A stretch of 64,000 nucleotides of DNA from Nematostella vectensis. Lineage: Eukaryota; Cnidaria; Anthozoa; Actiniaria; Edwardsiidae. The stretch spans positions 7,984,001 through 8,048,000 of the forward strand of contig NC_064034.1 in NCBI RefSeq assembly GCF_932526225.1, read 5' to 3'. Below the pieces are notes generated by a model, which did no database searches, was not told the origin of the DNA, and saw nothing but the letters and a program-made list of their open reading frames with translations. Below, piece after piece: positions 11,308-22,999 of this stretch (position 1 is the stretch's first letter; each line of letters starts with the position of its first letter). The position numbers were made by a program, and so were the translations under genes.

Positions 11308-13906
11308 TCAAAACTTAAAAAACATAGAGTCTGTGTATCGCATGGTATGCAGATACTTAATCATGTCTTTGTCGAATGACTTAGTCCCACACATCAATAC
11401 CTGGACGCTGGGATCAGGAGTTGAGGGGAGCTGACTGGAAAGTAGAGCCTGGTCTATCCTGCCAAAATGAACATGGTCGCCATACTTCACTTGGGCATCG
11501 TCCTCCTTAAATATTAAAAAAACAAATTAGTATTGATTAGCAAAGGCAGAACCTCCTCCACTCGAAGCTCTAATGAGGAAAATTAGGACCATTGTGGGAG
11601 GTACTGAAGAAAAAAGGTGTACATAAAGGTGAATTTTCACTGGAGAGGTAAGCAGACTGAGACACTATCAGAGACTTTTTGCTGATTTTACTACTATCTG
11701 TTTTCACCCATCAATTGCAGGGCTGTAAATTAAACAATAGGCAATGTTAAATTCTTGTTGGTTATTATCTAACCTGACTAATGATGTACAGTACATCGAA
11801 ATTCCAATGATCTTTCCTGTTATCAAGTTCATCTTTCATCAAGATCTCCTCATAATGCCTGCATGAAAACAGTAGCTTCACCATAGTGTCATCCTTGTCG
11901 TTATCCAGAATCTGGCCTATGACTTGTAGCATTGGAGCAATGCCTGTCCCAGCAGCTAACATAAAAATGCGACGAAACTGAAAAAAGGAAAAAAAAATTG
12001 CCTTTTAAGTGGCTTGTACAAAGGAAAAAGTAAATATGAAAAGAGTGTTTTATATCTTGAAAAAATGCCTGAGGCAGATATAGCATGGGCTTCAGAGAAA
12101 ATTGTAATGAACGAAGTGATACTCCCAGTAACAGATCTAAATTTAAATGCTAGAATATTTCAATTCTAGAATAAATTGACAATAAACAGGCGCATACACA
12201 GGGGGTTGTGCATGGTGCACACGCACCCCCCTTGCCAGCCAAAAGTTGGTCTTTCTTATCTAGGAATCTTCAAATAGTAATGCTTTTTCCATATAAGACC
12301 TATGACTACACACCCCCCTCAGCCAATCCTGGGAACATGTCTGATAAATGTAATTCCAATCACACATTTTATATATCCCCCTCTCTTGCAGATGATCCTG
12401 GAACAGCCCTAATCCATCAGATGTGGCTAGGAGTCAGTGGATGCTGTAGCCAATGAAAAACAGTGAAAACTATGGTTGGTTAGCAAACCTTGTTGGGTGT
12501 GTATGTGAACTGGCCAAATGGTCCTCTCCAATCCACAAAGTCTCCCACTTTCCATTTTGACACACAATTTGACATCTTTCCATCCTTGTATATCTAAAAT
12601 AGAGAATATTTTAATGATACCTCAAATACATAGGAAGTGTCACTCAATAGGGCCCAGATTACAGCACAACAATAATAATAATAACAATCTTCATTTATAA
12701 TAAAATATGAATAATATAATAGTAATTTTTTAAATAATTAAGGCATTTTTTCTATTTATTTCAAACATTTGATATAAAAAACATGACATGGCCTACACAT
12801 CAAAACAAGAACAAACTATGTTCTTGTGCCACTACAATACCTTGATCAGAACAGCAAAGAAGCCAGAGCTTTTCAATGGACTCACAGGTGTGTATTGACG
12901 TGTTATGAACTGGTCATCAACTTTTCCCCTGAAGAACACAACAAACTATGAATTAAAATTGAATGACATGAAATTGTGAAAAAAAAAACTCATTTGGTGT
13001 ATTCTGGCATGTTTTTTGTTTGAAATACACAAAGACTAAGATCCTCTAAGTTCCCATTGAAGATGCTTGTGTTGGAGTCACATAACACTATATGACTCCA
13101 GGTGTCCTTGGAGCATGCAAGCTGTCTCAGTGTACTGCATGTTTTCATTATCCAACGAATTGACTATATTAAAAAAGGCATTTTAAACAACCTGGATTTA
13201 CATTCTTTCAAGCTTTGAAAGCTAAATAGATAGCAGGCAAAAACGAACAGCAGGGAAGAGAAAGGGAAAGAAAAAAAGAATAGGGAAGGTTTCCATGGTG
13301 TTTTGTTGCTGATTCTCTGTGTCTCTGCAGTGGAACACCTTGACTAAGAGGCACAAAGTTTATAAATAATAATAATTTTTGTGCTTATAATATTTTTTTC
13401 TATTCTTATCAAGGGGGTCAAGAGGAACCTCTCTAGTCACTCGAGCATCCAGTTGTATGTTTCGACTTAATTTTTATCTCAGAGGATGGTCATGATCAAA
13501 TAATATAATTACATAAAATTTAGCAAAATCTCAAAACATTGAAGTACCTTAGTATGATATGCTGTCCAGCATGGAGACCTAAACATCTGCCATCAGGAAT
13601 AGTAAAGTGGAACAAAAAGGCATCACTTGTAACCTGTCTTAAGCTGGCTAACTTGAATAACTTATACTTGGATGTACATATAACACTTTCACTACTAGAT
13701 GCCTTCTGAACTGATGCACAACACTGTACTGTTTGGCATTCCTTTTCCCAACGTTTCATATCTTCATCATAAATATCAAAGACACAAGGAGTACAACCTG
13801 TGCCACAGCAGTCTGTCGGTAAGGGTTTTTCCGGTGGTGCAGGCAGGTGAGGGGCATTAGAGCAAGCTTGCATACTTTGGTCCAGTAGAAAGATTCTTTC
13901 ACACAT
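11308..13906 (-). CDS. CYB5RL: NADH-cytochrome b5 reductase-like protein
   Basis: Five exons read right to left: 13548-13906, 12841-12928, 12489-12593, 11774-11977 and 11308-11505. All have GT-AG borders with matching phases and give 317 residues. The start ATG at 13906 directly follows an in-frame TGA. Residues about 24-60 carry the Cys-rich oxidoreductase-like motif (PPEKPLPTDCCGTGC, then CVFDIYDEDM) found at the N-terminus of animal CYB5RL. The FAD module follows with RQYTPVS and a later GKMSN...GPFG stretch. The NAD-binding module has AAGTGIAPM, and near the C-terminus VLMCGTKSFDKD. The enzyme is expected to pass electrons from NADH through FAD to a one-electron acceptor such as cytochrome b5. 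No membrane anchor is evident. The whole gene lies between the retrotransposon and the metalloproteinase array. Confidence 0.9.
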
Positions 13907-14398
13907 TCAGATATCTTGTGTTTTCTTATTGCTGCCTTCACTGTTTTACCAAATATCTTTGAATCTATAAAATGCTTGCTTACTGTATCCTGAAAAATTA
14001 TACACACAAGTACATATAACAGTATTTTTAATCTAAAAATCTATTTCGTTATCAAAACGGTATAAAAAAAAGTATCAAAATCTGAAATCAACCTACCTAA
14101 TGTGAAATATTTATATTGTTACAAAGTGTACAATATTATAACTCATACTGAACCAGCATAAATATATGTGCTCATAAAAAATCCTAAAAAACACAATAAT
14201 AAGACCATGTACTGTATATAAACATAATACAGTAGCCTTTAACTTATAAAAAAGTCTAAACAATAAACAATAAGGTTGTAAATTGTGTACGAAGCGATGA
14301 GATATTTAAATACTATTGCATGAGGTGTAGGAGTTTTTCTGACATATATAAAATAGCTCTTTAGTACTTGTTATGTAAAAACAAATGCTGTCAAAACT
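13907..14398. other. intergenic gap between CYB5RL and the array
   Basis: This AT-rich stretch holds the presumed promoter side of the reductase gene. I see no second gene or repeat before homology with the tandem units begins at 14399. Confidence 0.5.
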
Positions 14399-14976
14399 TT
14401 ACTTTGCGAACGGTCACAGCCGTGGAAGCGAGTTGTTCTTTAGGCTCAACTCCGATAAGCATAGAAGTCCACCATGAAAACCCTTCCTCGATTGATCGTT
14501 TGCAAGGTTTAACATCACAATCCTGCTTCCGTTTCCTGCTTTTATTGTTCTCTACAATCTTTTCTTGGGGTTGATCCATGTGGTTCATGTATAGTTGTTA
14601 TGAATCTGTATCTATTACTGGTCCGCCATATTGGATTTGGCGGGGAATAGAACTGGAACTAGTCCAGTCCTTATTCGGGCATGTGTCAATAAGGGTTACC
14701 GGATTGTACGCAGAGGGGAAAACGGTGTGTGTGTTCGCGTAGTTCAAACCAATTGCTCATAATCATTCTATTTCTAGGGCAAAGTAGTACTAATTTCATG
14801 GTTTTTAAATTATGCTTTATTTTCATTCTTTTACAGTCATTCATTTACATCTGTGTACGGTGCTGGTTCGCGTGATGCACTGTGAAGTGGATATCTCCAT
14901 CCTTTCTATAAAAATAATAACAATCATTAAAATACATGCTTGCTAAAACGTGCGAGAGTTTAAGGATTTATTGTGT

Positions 14977-15229
14977 AGTTCCAGAAAATATCCATACCCC
15001 CCCCCCCCCCCCTCCCCATTGAGAGGATTGGAAATTCCGGGGGGTGGGGGTTCAAACGCCCAGGAATTTCCAGAGGGGAGAGGGGTGATAAAATGCCCTT
15101 TTCCCTTAACAGTCACTGTATTTATTTTTTTCTTTTTCCCAACGGCTTGGAAATGCCAGAGGGGTGGGGGGTCATACCTCCGACCCCCTCAATGGGGGGG
15201 GGGGGGGGGTATAGATATTTTCTGGGACT
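14977..15229. mobile_element. MITE with poly-C subterminal tracts, intact in unit 1
   Basis: The ends AGTTCCAGAAAATATCCATA and, in reverse complement, AGTCCCAGAAAATATCTATA are inverted repeats followed inward by long C tracts and CCATTGAG/CCATTGAGG. Units 2, 4 and 5 keep only the left end plus degenerate interior; unit 3 has lost the left end too. No coding capacity is present. The family is unknown to me. Confidence 0.6.
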
Positions 15230-15615
15230 TCACATTTTAGTTTATTTCCCAGCTCCAAGTAAACAGGTCTATTTGTTTATACATTCAAAAGCCTAAAGAA
15301 ATATAATATACGGGGGCGGATCTAGACCATTGCAAATGTAGCAAATGCAACAGTAAGATTTGAGGGAGTTGATTTATTTTTCGTCACAGCTTATATGTTT
15401 TCTTTTAGGATCTTTATTCTCTTACTACTTTCCTGATTCCACATGCATGATTCCCAGGCTTGACATACTAAATGACTATGTAAATTTGCTCTACAAATCA
15501 TTTTGTAAACTTTTACAGTGGTCAGGTTTTGATAAATGACGGACAAAAGAGTAACGTTTACGATATCAAGCTTTCAAGTGTTTTTAAGCCTGTTCACCTG
15601 ATTACAGTTCTTACC

Positions 15616-18600
15616 TTAACGAGTGCATATTCCGCACGTCTTCCTGCAATATTCCCGAGTTCCCTGATCAACGGAACACGAGTCGCCACTGCAGTCATCC
15701 AAATCGTCCATACATGCTGGAGATCAAGAGTATGCAAGAGCCGTTTAATTTTCAATCCTTCTGGTTAGATATTTCACTTTTTTGCGATAATGCGACAATT
15801 TGCCCTACCCCTGAAGGTATGGCCCTTCCACGATATGTGCTGTTGTATATTAGTCCATCAATTCCATCCCCCAACCAGGTAAAAATATAATCAAGCCTCC
15901 TTTCACTTCCCATTTATCACCTCCCCATGCATTTTTCTCTCCTTCAAAAACTACACTTACGCGGTGGGGGCGGTGGAGGCGCTGGGGGCATAGTACCACC
16001 AAGAGCTGCAATAAGACATCACTTTGGTTACAAAACAGAAATAGAATGGTCATAGTATAGGGAGTGTAATATGACGCTATGATACGTTCTGTGCGTATAA
16101 TACAGGATATATGCACAACAAATACAGATCTACCTGTTTTACATACAACAACAAAAAGGCATTTTACTCTCAACAGGATTTACCGTGCGTGTTGCGACAA
16201 ACGTGCATTTTTACTCTTTTTAATAACGAGCTTTCCTCGGCCAATCATAGCATGTGTTTTGCTAGCGTTTCACAGCCCCTTACTTACGTCCATAAAGACT
16301 CTGAACTCCCTTGATGTCGTCTGAATGAAGGGCGATTTTTGGGTCATACCCAGTGTAGTACGGGTACATGATGGCTCCCTGCACATCAGAGTGATCCAGA
16401 CCCAGGTTGTGACCAAACTCGTGGACCGCCACCCACAGAAGGTTTATGCCGTCGTATGAGTTGTGCGTGAACGTTTCGTCCTCGTCAAAGTGAGCGTCAG
16501 CGCCTGCGAGGGAAGCGTGGGCCAGAGTTCCACCTTCACCATCAAAGGGATCTGTGCAATTTGGCTCGCGCGCTGTACCCTTGTGATTCCTAGAGCCAAA
16601 ACTAAATGAAAAGAAACAATTTCAGTCAAGGTTATTTAGACACTGTCCGCATGTATTCGTTTTTCGTTTGAAAACGTAACATTTTTGTTACGGATACGGG
16701 AATTGTGTACACGTCCTCGAAAGCGGTATCTTAAAATCGCAACAATTCAAAAACCATATACAGTGTGGAACAATTTTTAAGCAACAATACCTTTCGAAAA
16801 CGGAACAAAAACCTGGCGAAAACCAAACCTTTCGAAAACGGAACAAAAACCTGGCAAAAACCAAACCTTTCGGAAAAGCTGACGTGAATCCAGCGTGCGA
16901 AGTGTAAACAAGAAAATAGCTAAACCGACGCATGGTGAGCGCATGCGCTGTAGACCTTGATATCGTTTTCCTCGTATCTGCATTAGGAACCCGACGGCAA
17001 CGTGGACCATAACGGCAGAAAACAATATAATTTGATTCAGAATTCAATAGCAGCACGTAAAAATGCGTTCTGTCTGATACATCTCAGCCGTTTGCCATCA
17101 AACCACGACGTGAAAACTCCAACCTTTACGGTCAACTGAGGACGCAGACGTTTGCACTGTAAATCCTCTAGACCACGTTCGCTACTGTAGAAATAATGTC
17201 CATAGTTTATTTTTATCTGTCTCTGACCAAATTGTTTTGCCTATTCCATTGCAATTAAATAATTGATCTCCAAGCGTTGTCCTAGCCCGTCTTCGTCGAC
17301 GGGCCGTTTCGAAATGATTACTCTTCGTGTGAATGCGAATATTTTGAGAACAGATACGCCAATCACAAAACAAAAATAAAACAAACCCATAATTATTGTC
17401 ATAACACTTAAAGCCATCACCACTGCCAATCATATACGCAAGTAATATCATCACTCCATATTATCAAAATCTCATTATAATAAGTATGACATCCTACATC
17501 ATTGTTTCCATCACAATGCATTCATTGTTATCTCACCATTTCAACTATATCATTATAATTTTTATCATCATCATCATCATACCATAATGATCACCACAAA
17601 CCTTTCCGTCACCATCACCATGCTATACCATGCATAATAATACCTTATAAGAAGATTCGCGTCGTTTAGAATTCTGGTTTGGGAAAATGTAAGAGAAGAC
17701 ACTTTCGCCCAGTGTTGGAAGGCGGTTGCGAAAATTTGGTCTTGTAGATCTGCCGAGAGGTCAGCGCCGTGTTGCACGTAATATTTCAGGTTATTCTGGC
17801 TATGGCGATTTGCTATGTTTGTGGAATATCTGCGTGAATGGTATAATAATGATTATTAATGTGAGTCAAGCTCCCCGAAAGCCCTTCTAAGGACTTCATA
17901 GACCTTTCGGGCAGGGTACCTCTTTATTCTGTTAACCCGACTTGCGTGAGGCAAGTTCGTAGTTTTAATAAAACCCTATGCAAAATGGGTTTATTTTAAT
18001 AGCGCATTGAGTGCGCTTGATTCAAGATCCTAAAAAACAATGTTCAATTCCTTTTCTGATAACAAAAAAAAGCAGGTATTTATAAAATAAATGATCGATG
18101 AAATCAAAACAAAAATGACAGGCAAGTCGGATCAGTGAAATATTAAGTGTATGGAACGAACGTTGTATGTTTTAGGATAGAAATGGAAAAGCTAAATATT
18201 CTGCGAAATACACTATTTCTAAAGACCTGAGTCTCAAAACGCACTAGCTTTTACTATTTCCCCAAACCGAGTAATAAGTTTTTCCCCCGTTTGTGAATGA
18301 CCTACCTACGCGCGCGGTTGCTTTTTCCTTGTGACTTGTCTGGCATGCCACATCGCGGAGTATGCATCAAACGAAATGTCGCCGCGTCCACTACACCTGT
18401 CTGAGGGATATGGGCAAAGCGCTGCATTTGCTTGATTGCCGAGGTGAAGTCATGGTTTCCACCGCGTTCGTAGCTTGGCGCTAAGTAGCGATACTTGTTG
18501 AGGTATTTCTGTTAACCAAAAGGTTCGGGCCTTTTAAGAATTTAGTGTTGATAAAGAGTATAGAATATTATTATGTAGAATTTCCTCGAGTATTTGCATT

Positions 18601-19017
18601 GTGCAATGAAAAAAACTATAATAACTACAAAAAAAAACTCGTTGCATTCATTGAATTTCTATTGTTCTCATAGCTCGTGAAATGGTGCCAATACCAATAC
18701 CAGTGTTATAAATAGAGTGCATTTTAACATTTTGTGTTACGCAAAAGAATGTGTCGTAAAAGAATATGACTAGTGCAGAGCCTGTGCATTTAGGAAATTT
18801 TACTAAGTGCATGTGTTGGGAGTAGGTCAAAATTGACTTTTCTTTTTAACATGTACATGTGTGAAGAATATGTGACAGTAAACTCTTCTTATTAAAAAAA
18901 AAACAAGAGTTTCTAGAAAGATAATCCACGACTCACCCTTGCCATCGAGTTGACGTCAAGACCGGCCGAGACGGCCTGGAACGAGAGTAACGCCACAAAC
19001 ACTAAAGCGAACTTCAT
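15616..19017 (-). CDS. secreted matrix metalloproteinase with C-terminal ShKT domain, copy 1
   Basis: Exons (right to left) 18937-19017, 18306-18508, 17644-17829, 16288-16601, 15961-16005 and 15616-15716 join in phase to 309 residues. Residues 1-18 form a signal peptide. The propeptide has the cysteine switch PRCGMPD (C80). RARR at 92-95 is a furin-type site. The catalytic domain carries [11 protein letters not shown] (H217, E218, H221, H227) with a following AIMYP Met-turn. The chain continues through YGP and a Pro-rich hinge into a six-Cys ShKT module starting at C278 (CMDDLDDC...). There is no hemopexin domain. Cys80 should hold the zinc until furin cleavage during secretion; likely substrates are matrix proteins. 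This copy differs most from the others: residue 192 is Asp (ADAHFDEDE), as in typical family members, and its ShKT sequence is distinct. Confidence 0.93.
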
Positions 19018-19097
19018 ATCTCTGTCAGTATTAACTCAGTATAAACTTTTTCTATTAGAGACTCAACTGAGTGTAACTCTTATGGATCGACCGCTCC

Positions 19098-19150
19098 CTT
19101 TTATACAAGATGTACAGTGCGGTGTATTTAGTTAGCTAATCATTAGCTAA
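19098..19150 (-). promoter_or_regulatory. core promoter of metalloproteinase copy 1: TATA box and palindrome
   Basis: On the - strand TATAAAAG (19098-19105) lies 81 bp upstream of the ATG. Further upstream, TTAGCTAAT-C-ATTAGCTAA (19132-19150) is a perfect 9-bp inverted repeat with a one-base centre. It contains two TAAT cores of the kind bound by homeodomain proteins. Both elements are kept in all five copies. Confidence 0.7.
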
Positions 19151-19863
19151 GCTTACCTTAAGTTCGAGTTAAACCACATTTGAATGTATCTAAGCTTCCG
19201 TATGGCTCGACATGGCTTTTGCCTTTTCACGGAAACGCAGATGTAAAAATAGTAATTCCGCTATGAGCCTGACTTGAGACTAAAATAAAGCTGCACCTGG
19301 TTTAGACAAAAGGACTTTTGTATTCGGTAAAAACAAACAACTAACAAACAAAACAAACAAGCAATCTGCGATTAATGGTGTATTTGTTTTTTTTTTTGTT
19401 TTGAGTCCAAAACAAAAATAATTGAGCTCAGATAAAATAGCTTTGATAAACCGTTAACCATTTACCGTTTTCAAGTCCTTCTTTTGAAAGTGATAAGGCG
19501 ATATGTTATTTTATATGAGGATACTTTATATAAATGATATTTATACAAAGAATCTTACAACCAACAAATGATTTATATCTTAAGGCAAACATCATTAGGA
19601 GTTTGGATATAAGGTAAATACTCTTTTGATTCCCACATCTCTTTTAATTACCCTTTCCTAAAAAAAACCCACCCCGCCTACCCCTTCTAAAGCCTAAATT
19701 TAAAAAAAAAGCTTCCTCTATTTTACTCCCTTTTCACCTTCTTAAATACACAATTATAAAACACACAATTAATTAAATACAAAATTATACAATGTAGCAC
19801 ACGTTTTCTACATTTTTGCTTAAAGGAGATATTAAAAGTAAAATACAAAAAGTAAAAACAAAA

Positions 19864-20034
19864 AGCCTACGTAGCAAGCACAAAGGGCCGCTGGGAAAGA
19901 AGAGAGACGGAGACGAGGCGCGCGCGCCAAGAGAGGAAAAGACATTCACGCTCCACCCTTCTCTCCAGGTGCGCGGATTCTACCCCTCATCATCCCCCAG
20001 ACCTTTGTGCTTGCTACGCAGGCTTAAAGTAACA
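19864..20034. mobile_element. fold-back MITE in unit 1
   Basis: The 171-bp element has ends AGCCTACGTAGCAAGCACAA and, reversed, AGCCTGCGTAGCAAGCACAA, nearly perfect inverted repeats. The GC-rich centre has no gene. Related copies lie at the same position in units 3, 4 and 5, so it predates the duplications. Confidence 0.65.
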
Positions 20035-20543
20035 GGACGCAAGATGTCATAGAGATAAACGTAATATTTATACAATTTATAGCATCTTAGACTTTTGAAA
20101 GGGCCACAAATACCTAGTGTCAAAAACGGGCAAAAGCGAGTCTCTACAAGGGCATACAATGAGCCCCCTTCCAGAAACACGTTAACGTCGTTCAATATAT
20201 TCTGATGCCGAAAATATACATTTTAAAAGTTGCTGGGGAAAAATATTTGTTCCTTCTTCCCATGAGGGACAATTAATCGTTTAACCGATCGAGACTATTT
20301 TTCCCCAGCATCCGCTCCAGCACCTCCAAAAATTATCCGCACAAATACTTCCACTACACAAATTTGTCAGCAGAACCATTCGGGTCAAATATTTTCCCAG
20401 CAACCGAGGGGTCTAACATCTTTCCAGCCAGCGGGCTGCGGAACGGATATTTTGCAGAACAGATCCGTTTTGTGCCCTTGTTTCTTAGCTCCCCCTTTTT
20501 AGGACAAAAACAAATATACCTTTAGGGCTTTTTAGAGTTCTAC

Positions 20544-20568
20544 AATATATATATATATATATATATAT
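20544..20568. repeat. TA dinucleotide repeat in unit 1
   Basis: An alternating AT run of about 25 bp. The corresponding tract is shorter in units 2 and 3 and absent in units 4 and 5. Confidence 0.8.
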
Positions 20569-21893
20569 TTATTTTTTGTGCTCACAATCTTCAAAGCACC
20601 TAATCGCTTAATACTTGGAAATCCCCGCAAGCGGTCATGCTGCGCAAATACTGCAGGGTCATTAGATAGTCCATTAAACATGATCTGCTCGCAGGCGATT
20701 TTTACCCCTTTGATCTTTGATGTCAAGAAAGCGAGTTACCTAAAGTATAACGCAGGTTAGCACAGGCTTTGGGCGGGCACGCTGATACAAACAGTGTTAT
20801 TTAAGTCCCATCATGAGCCTGGGCTACCTGTGGTGTGACTGTGAACACCACACGTATAAAGAGCGTGAGATGTCTAGGCCGGGTCTTTAGTAAACCCGTC
20901 GTTGTGTGATTCGTTTGTTCTCGTTCGTTGTGATTCGGTTCGCGCACTATCATCCGGAAAACGTACATTTTTATAGTGACTCTCACGACTTCGCCCGAGA
21001 AATCAGATAAACTTTTCATATTGAACAACTCTTTAAATCATCCTGGGATCCGCCACTGACCATTATCCTCCTCACAGCATAGGCTACTTTTTATTTTCTT
21101 CTTTGATTGAAAACAGTATGCAGTCTTTGCGGTAAGCTGAAAATTCTACGCAGAAGCACAAAGGGCACGTTACTATTTTTAGTTAAGGTCAAGATTGCCA
21201 AACACAAGACGTTAGCCATAGATAGAACATCTCAAGTACAATCTGCTAAATCGATAAAGGTTTTTGAACGACGTTTTATATAATATTTTCAAGGATTTCA
21301 TTAAAGGATCAAAAGTCCCACAGCACATGGTAATACTTAAGGTAATACTTTGTTCTATTAGGTGCACGCGTATATGGCTTTTGTGTGGTATTTATCAGTC
21401 TTAGCGATAAAATACGGTTAAAGATGGGGTTTACCCTATAATAGAAAGATGGGTCGCCCCTTAAATAGAAAACGTGTCATTGGGGCTATGTCCTGTATTG
21501 TATTGTGTCAGTTTTGGGAAATAAATAAAAAAAGATTAAAAGGAATTCACAATATGTTTTTAGTGATGCAGGATTTTGCTTTTTTGTGATCTGCAAAATC
21601 GCAAGGGACCGTAAAGGACTATGGGGTGGGGGGCCGCACATGCTCCCACAGACCCCTCCCCTGGCGAGGCCAGTGTCTGCATTGTTTAATTACGCTACTT
21701 CTAATCTTCCCATCAGTGAAGCCATTTACTGCATCCCACAGGGTGGTCTTGTTTAGATTACTTTGCGAACGGTCACAGCAGTTGAAGCGAGTTGTTCTTT
21801 TGGCCCAACTCCGATAAGCATAGAAGTCCACCATAAAAATCCTTCCTCGATTGATCATTTTCAAGGTTTAACATCACAATCCTGCTTTCTTTT

Positions 21894-22174
21894 CAGGGGC
21901 GGATACAGGGGGTGGATTGGGTGGATATCCACCCCCCTTTTTTTAGTAAAATAAATCGAAAAATCACTTTGTTTGAAGAAAATAAATGTCTGAGGGATGG
22001 GAGGTACGGTCCATTCTCCATCGCCAGCTTGAGTTTGCTGACGCGACAAATCCAATTCAGCGTGAAGAATTGTAAATATCTATGTAGCGACCTATCAAGA
22101 GTCACTGGATCAGTTATAGGCCGTCTAGCCGGCCATTATCCACCCCCCATTTTGAAATCCTGGATCCGCCCCTG
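21894..22174. mobile_element. hAT-like MITE (CAGGGGCGGAT ends) in unit 2
   Basis: The 281-bp element has inverted ends CAGGGGCGGATACAGG and CAGGGGCGGATCCAGG (one mismatch). Unit 1 has the unoccupied site near 14520-14540. Reading frames inside are short and shared only through the repeat, so I do not call a protein. A clean target duplication is not visible. Confidence 0.7.
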
Positions 22175-22999
22175 CCTTTCCTGCTTTCATTGTTCTCTAC
22201 ACTCTTTTCTTGGGGTTGATCCATGCAGTTCATGCATAGTTGTTGTGAATCTGTATCTATTACTGGTCAGCCATATTTGATTATTGTTACCGGATTGTAC
22301 GCAAAGGGGAATACGGTGCGTGTGTTTGCGACGTTCGAATCGATTGCCCCCCCCCCCCCCCCCCCATAGAGATAAACGAATAAACAAATGCTCAAAATCA
22401 TTCTATTACTAGGTTTCCAATTAATACTACTATTGTATGGTTTTCAAATGATTTTTTATTTTCATTCTTTTACAGTCGTCATTCATTTACATCTGTTTAC
22501 GGTCCTGGTTCGCGTTGATGCACTGTGAAGTGAATATCTCCATCCTTGCTATAAAGATAATAACAATCCATTAAAATATGTGCTTGCTAAAACGTGTTAG
22601 AATATGAGGATTTATTGTGTAGTTCCAGAAAATATCCATACCCCCCCCCCCCCCCCCCCCATTGAGGGGATTAGAAATCCGGGTGGTTGTTCAAACGCCC
22701 ATGAATTTCCAGAGGGGAGGGGGGGATGCCCTTTTTCCTTAACAGTGACTGTATTTATTTTTTCCCAGGGGGTTAGAAATTCCATATGAAGAAAACGTTT
22801 ATATAGAACGTAAATAATTATATAGCTCTGTATCCAGATGCATGATTCCCAGGCTTGACATACTTAATGGCTATGTGAATTTTGTACATTTTCATAGTGG
22901 TCAGGTTTTTATGAATGACTGACAAAAGAGTAACGGAAAGTTTACGATACCGAACTTTCAAGTGTTTTTCAGCCTGTTCACCTGATGATAATTCTCACC

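Noticed and set aside
15850-16173. Frame across MMP exon 5 continuing into introns
   Set aside because: Only the 45-bp exon between a consensus acceptor and donor fits the phases of exons 4 and 6; the rest is intronic.
16688-17056. Repeated 122-codon - strand frame in MMP intron 3 (all units)
   Set aside because: It lies between exons 3 and 4 that join in phase without it, and consists partly of a 36-bp tandem repeat (CTTTCGAAAACGGAACAAAA type).
21042-21060. GGATCCGCCACTG resembling the end of another MITE
   Set aside because: No matching inverted end could be found in the unit, so no element is called.
22341-22366. Long poly-C tracts as functional elements
   Set aside because: Lengths differ between units and such tracts are prone to sequencing and replication slippage.
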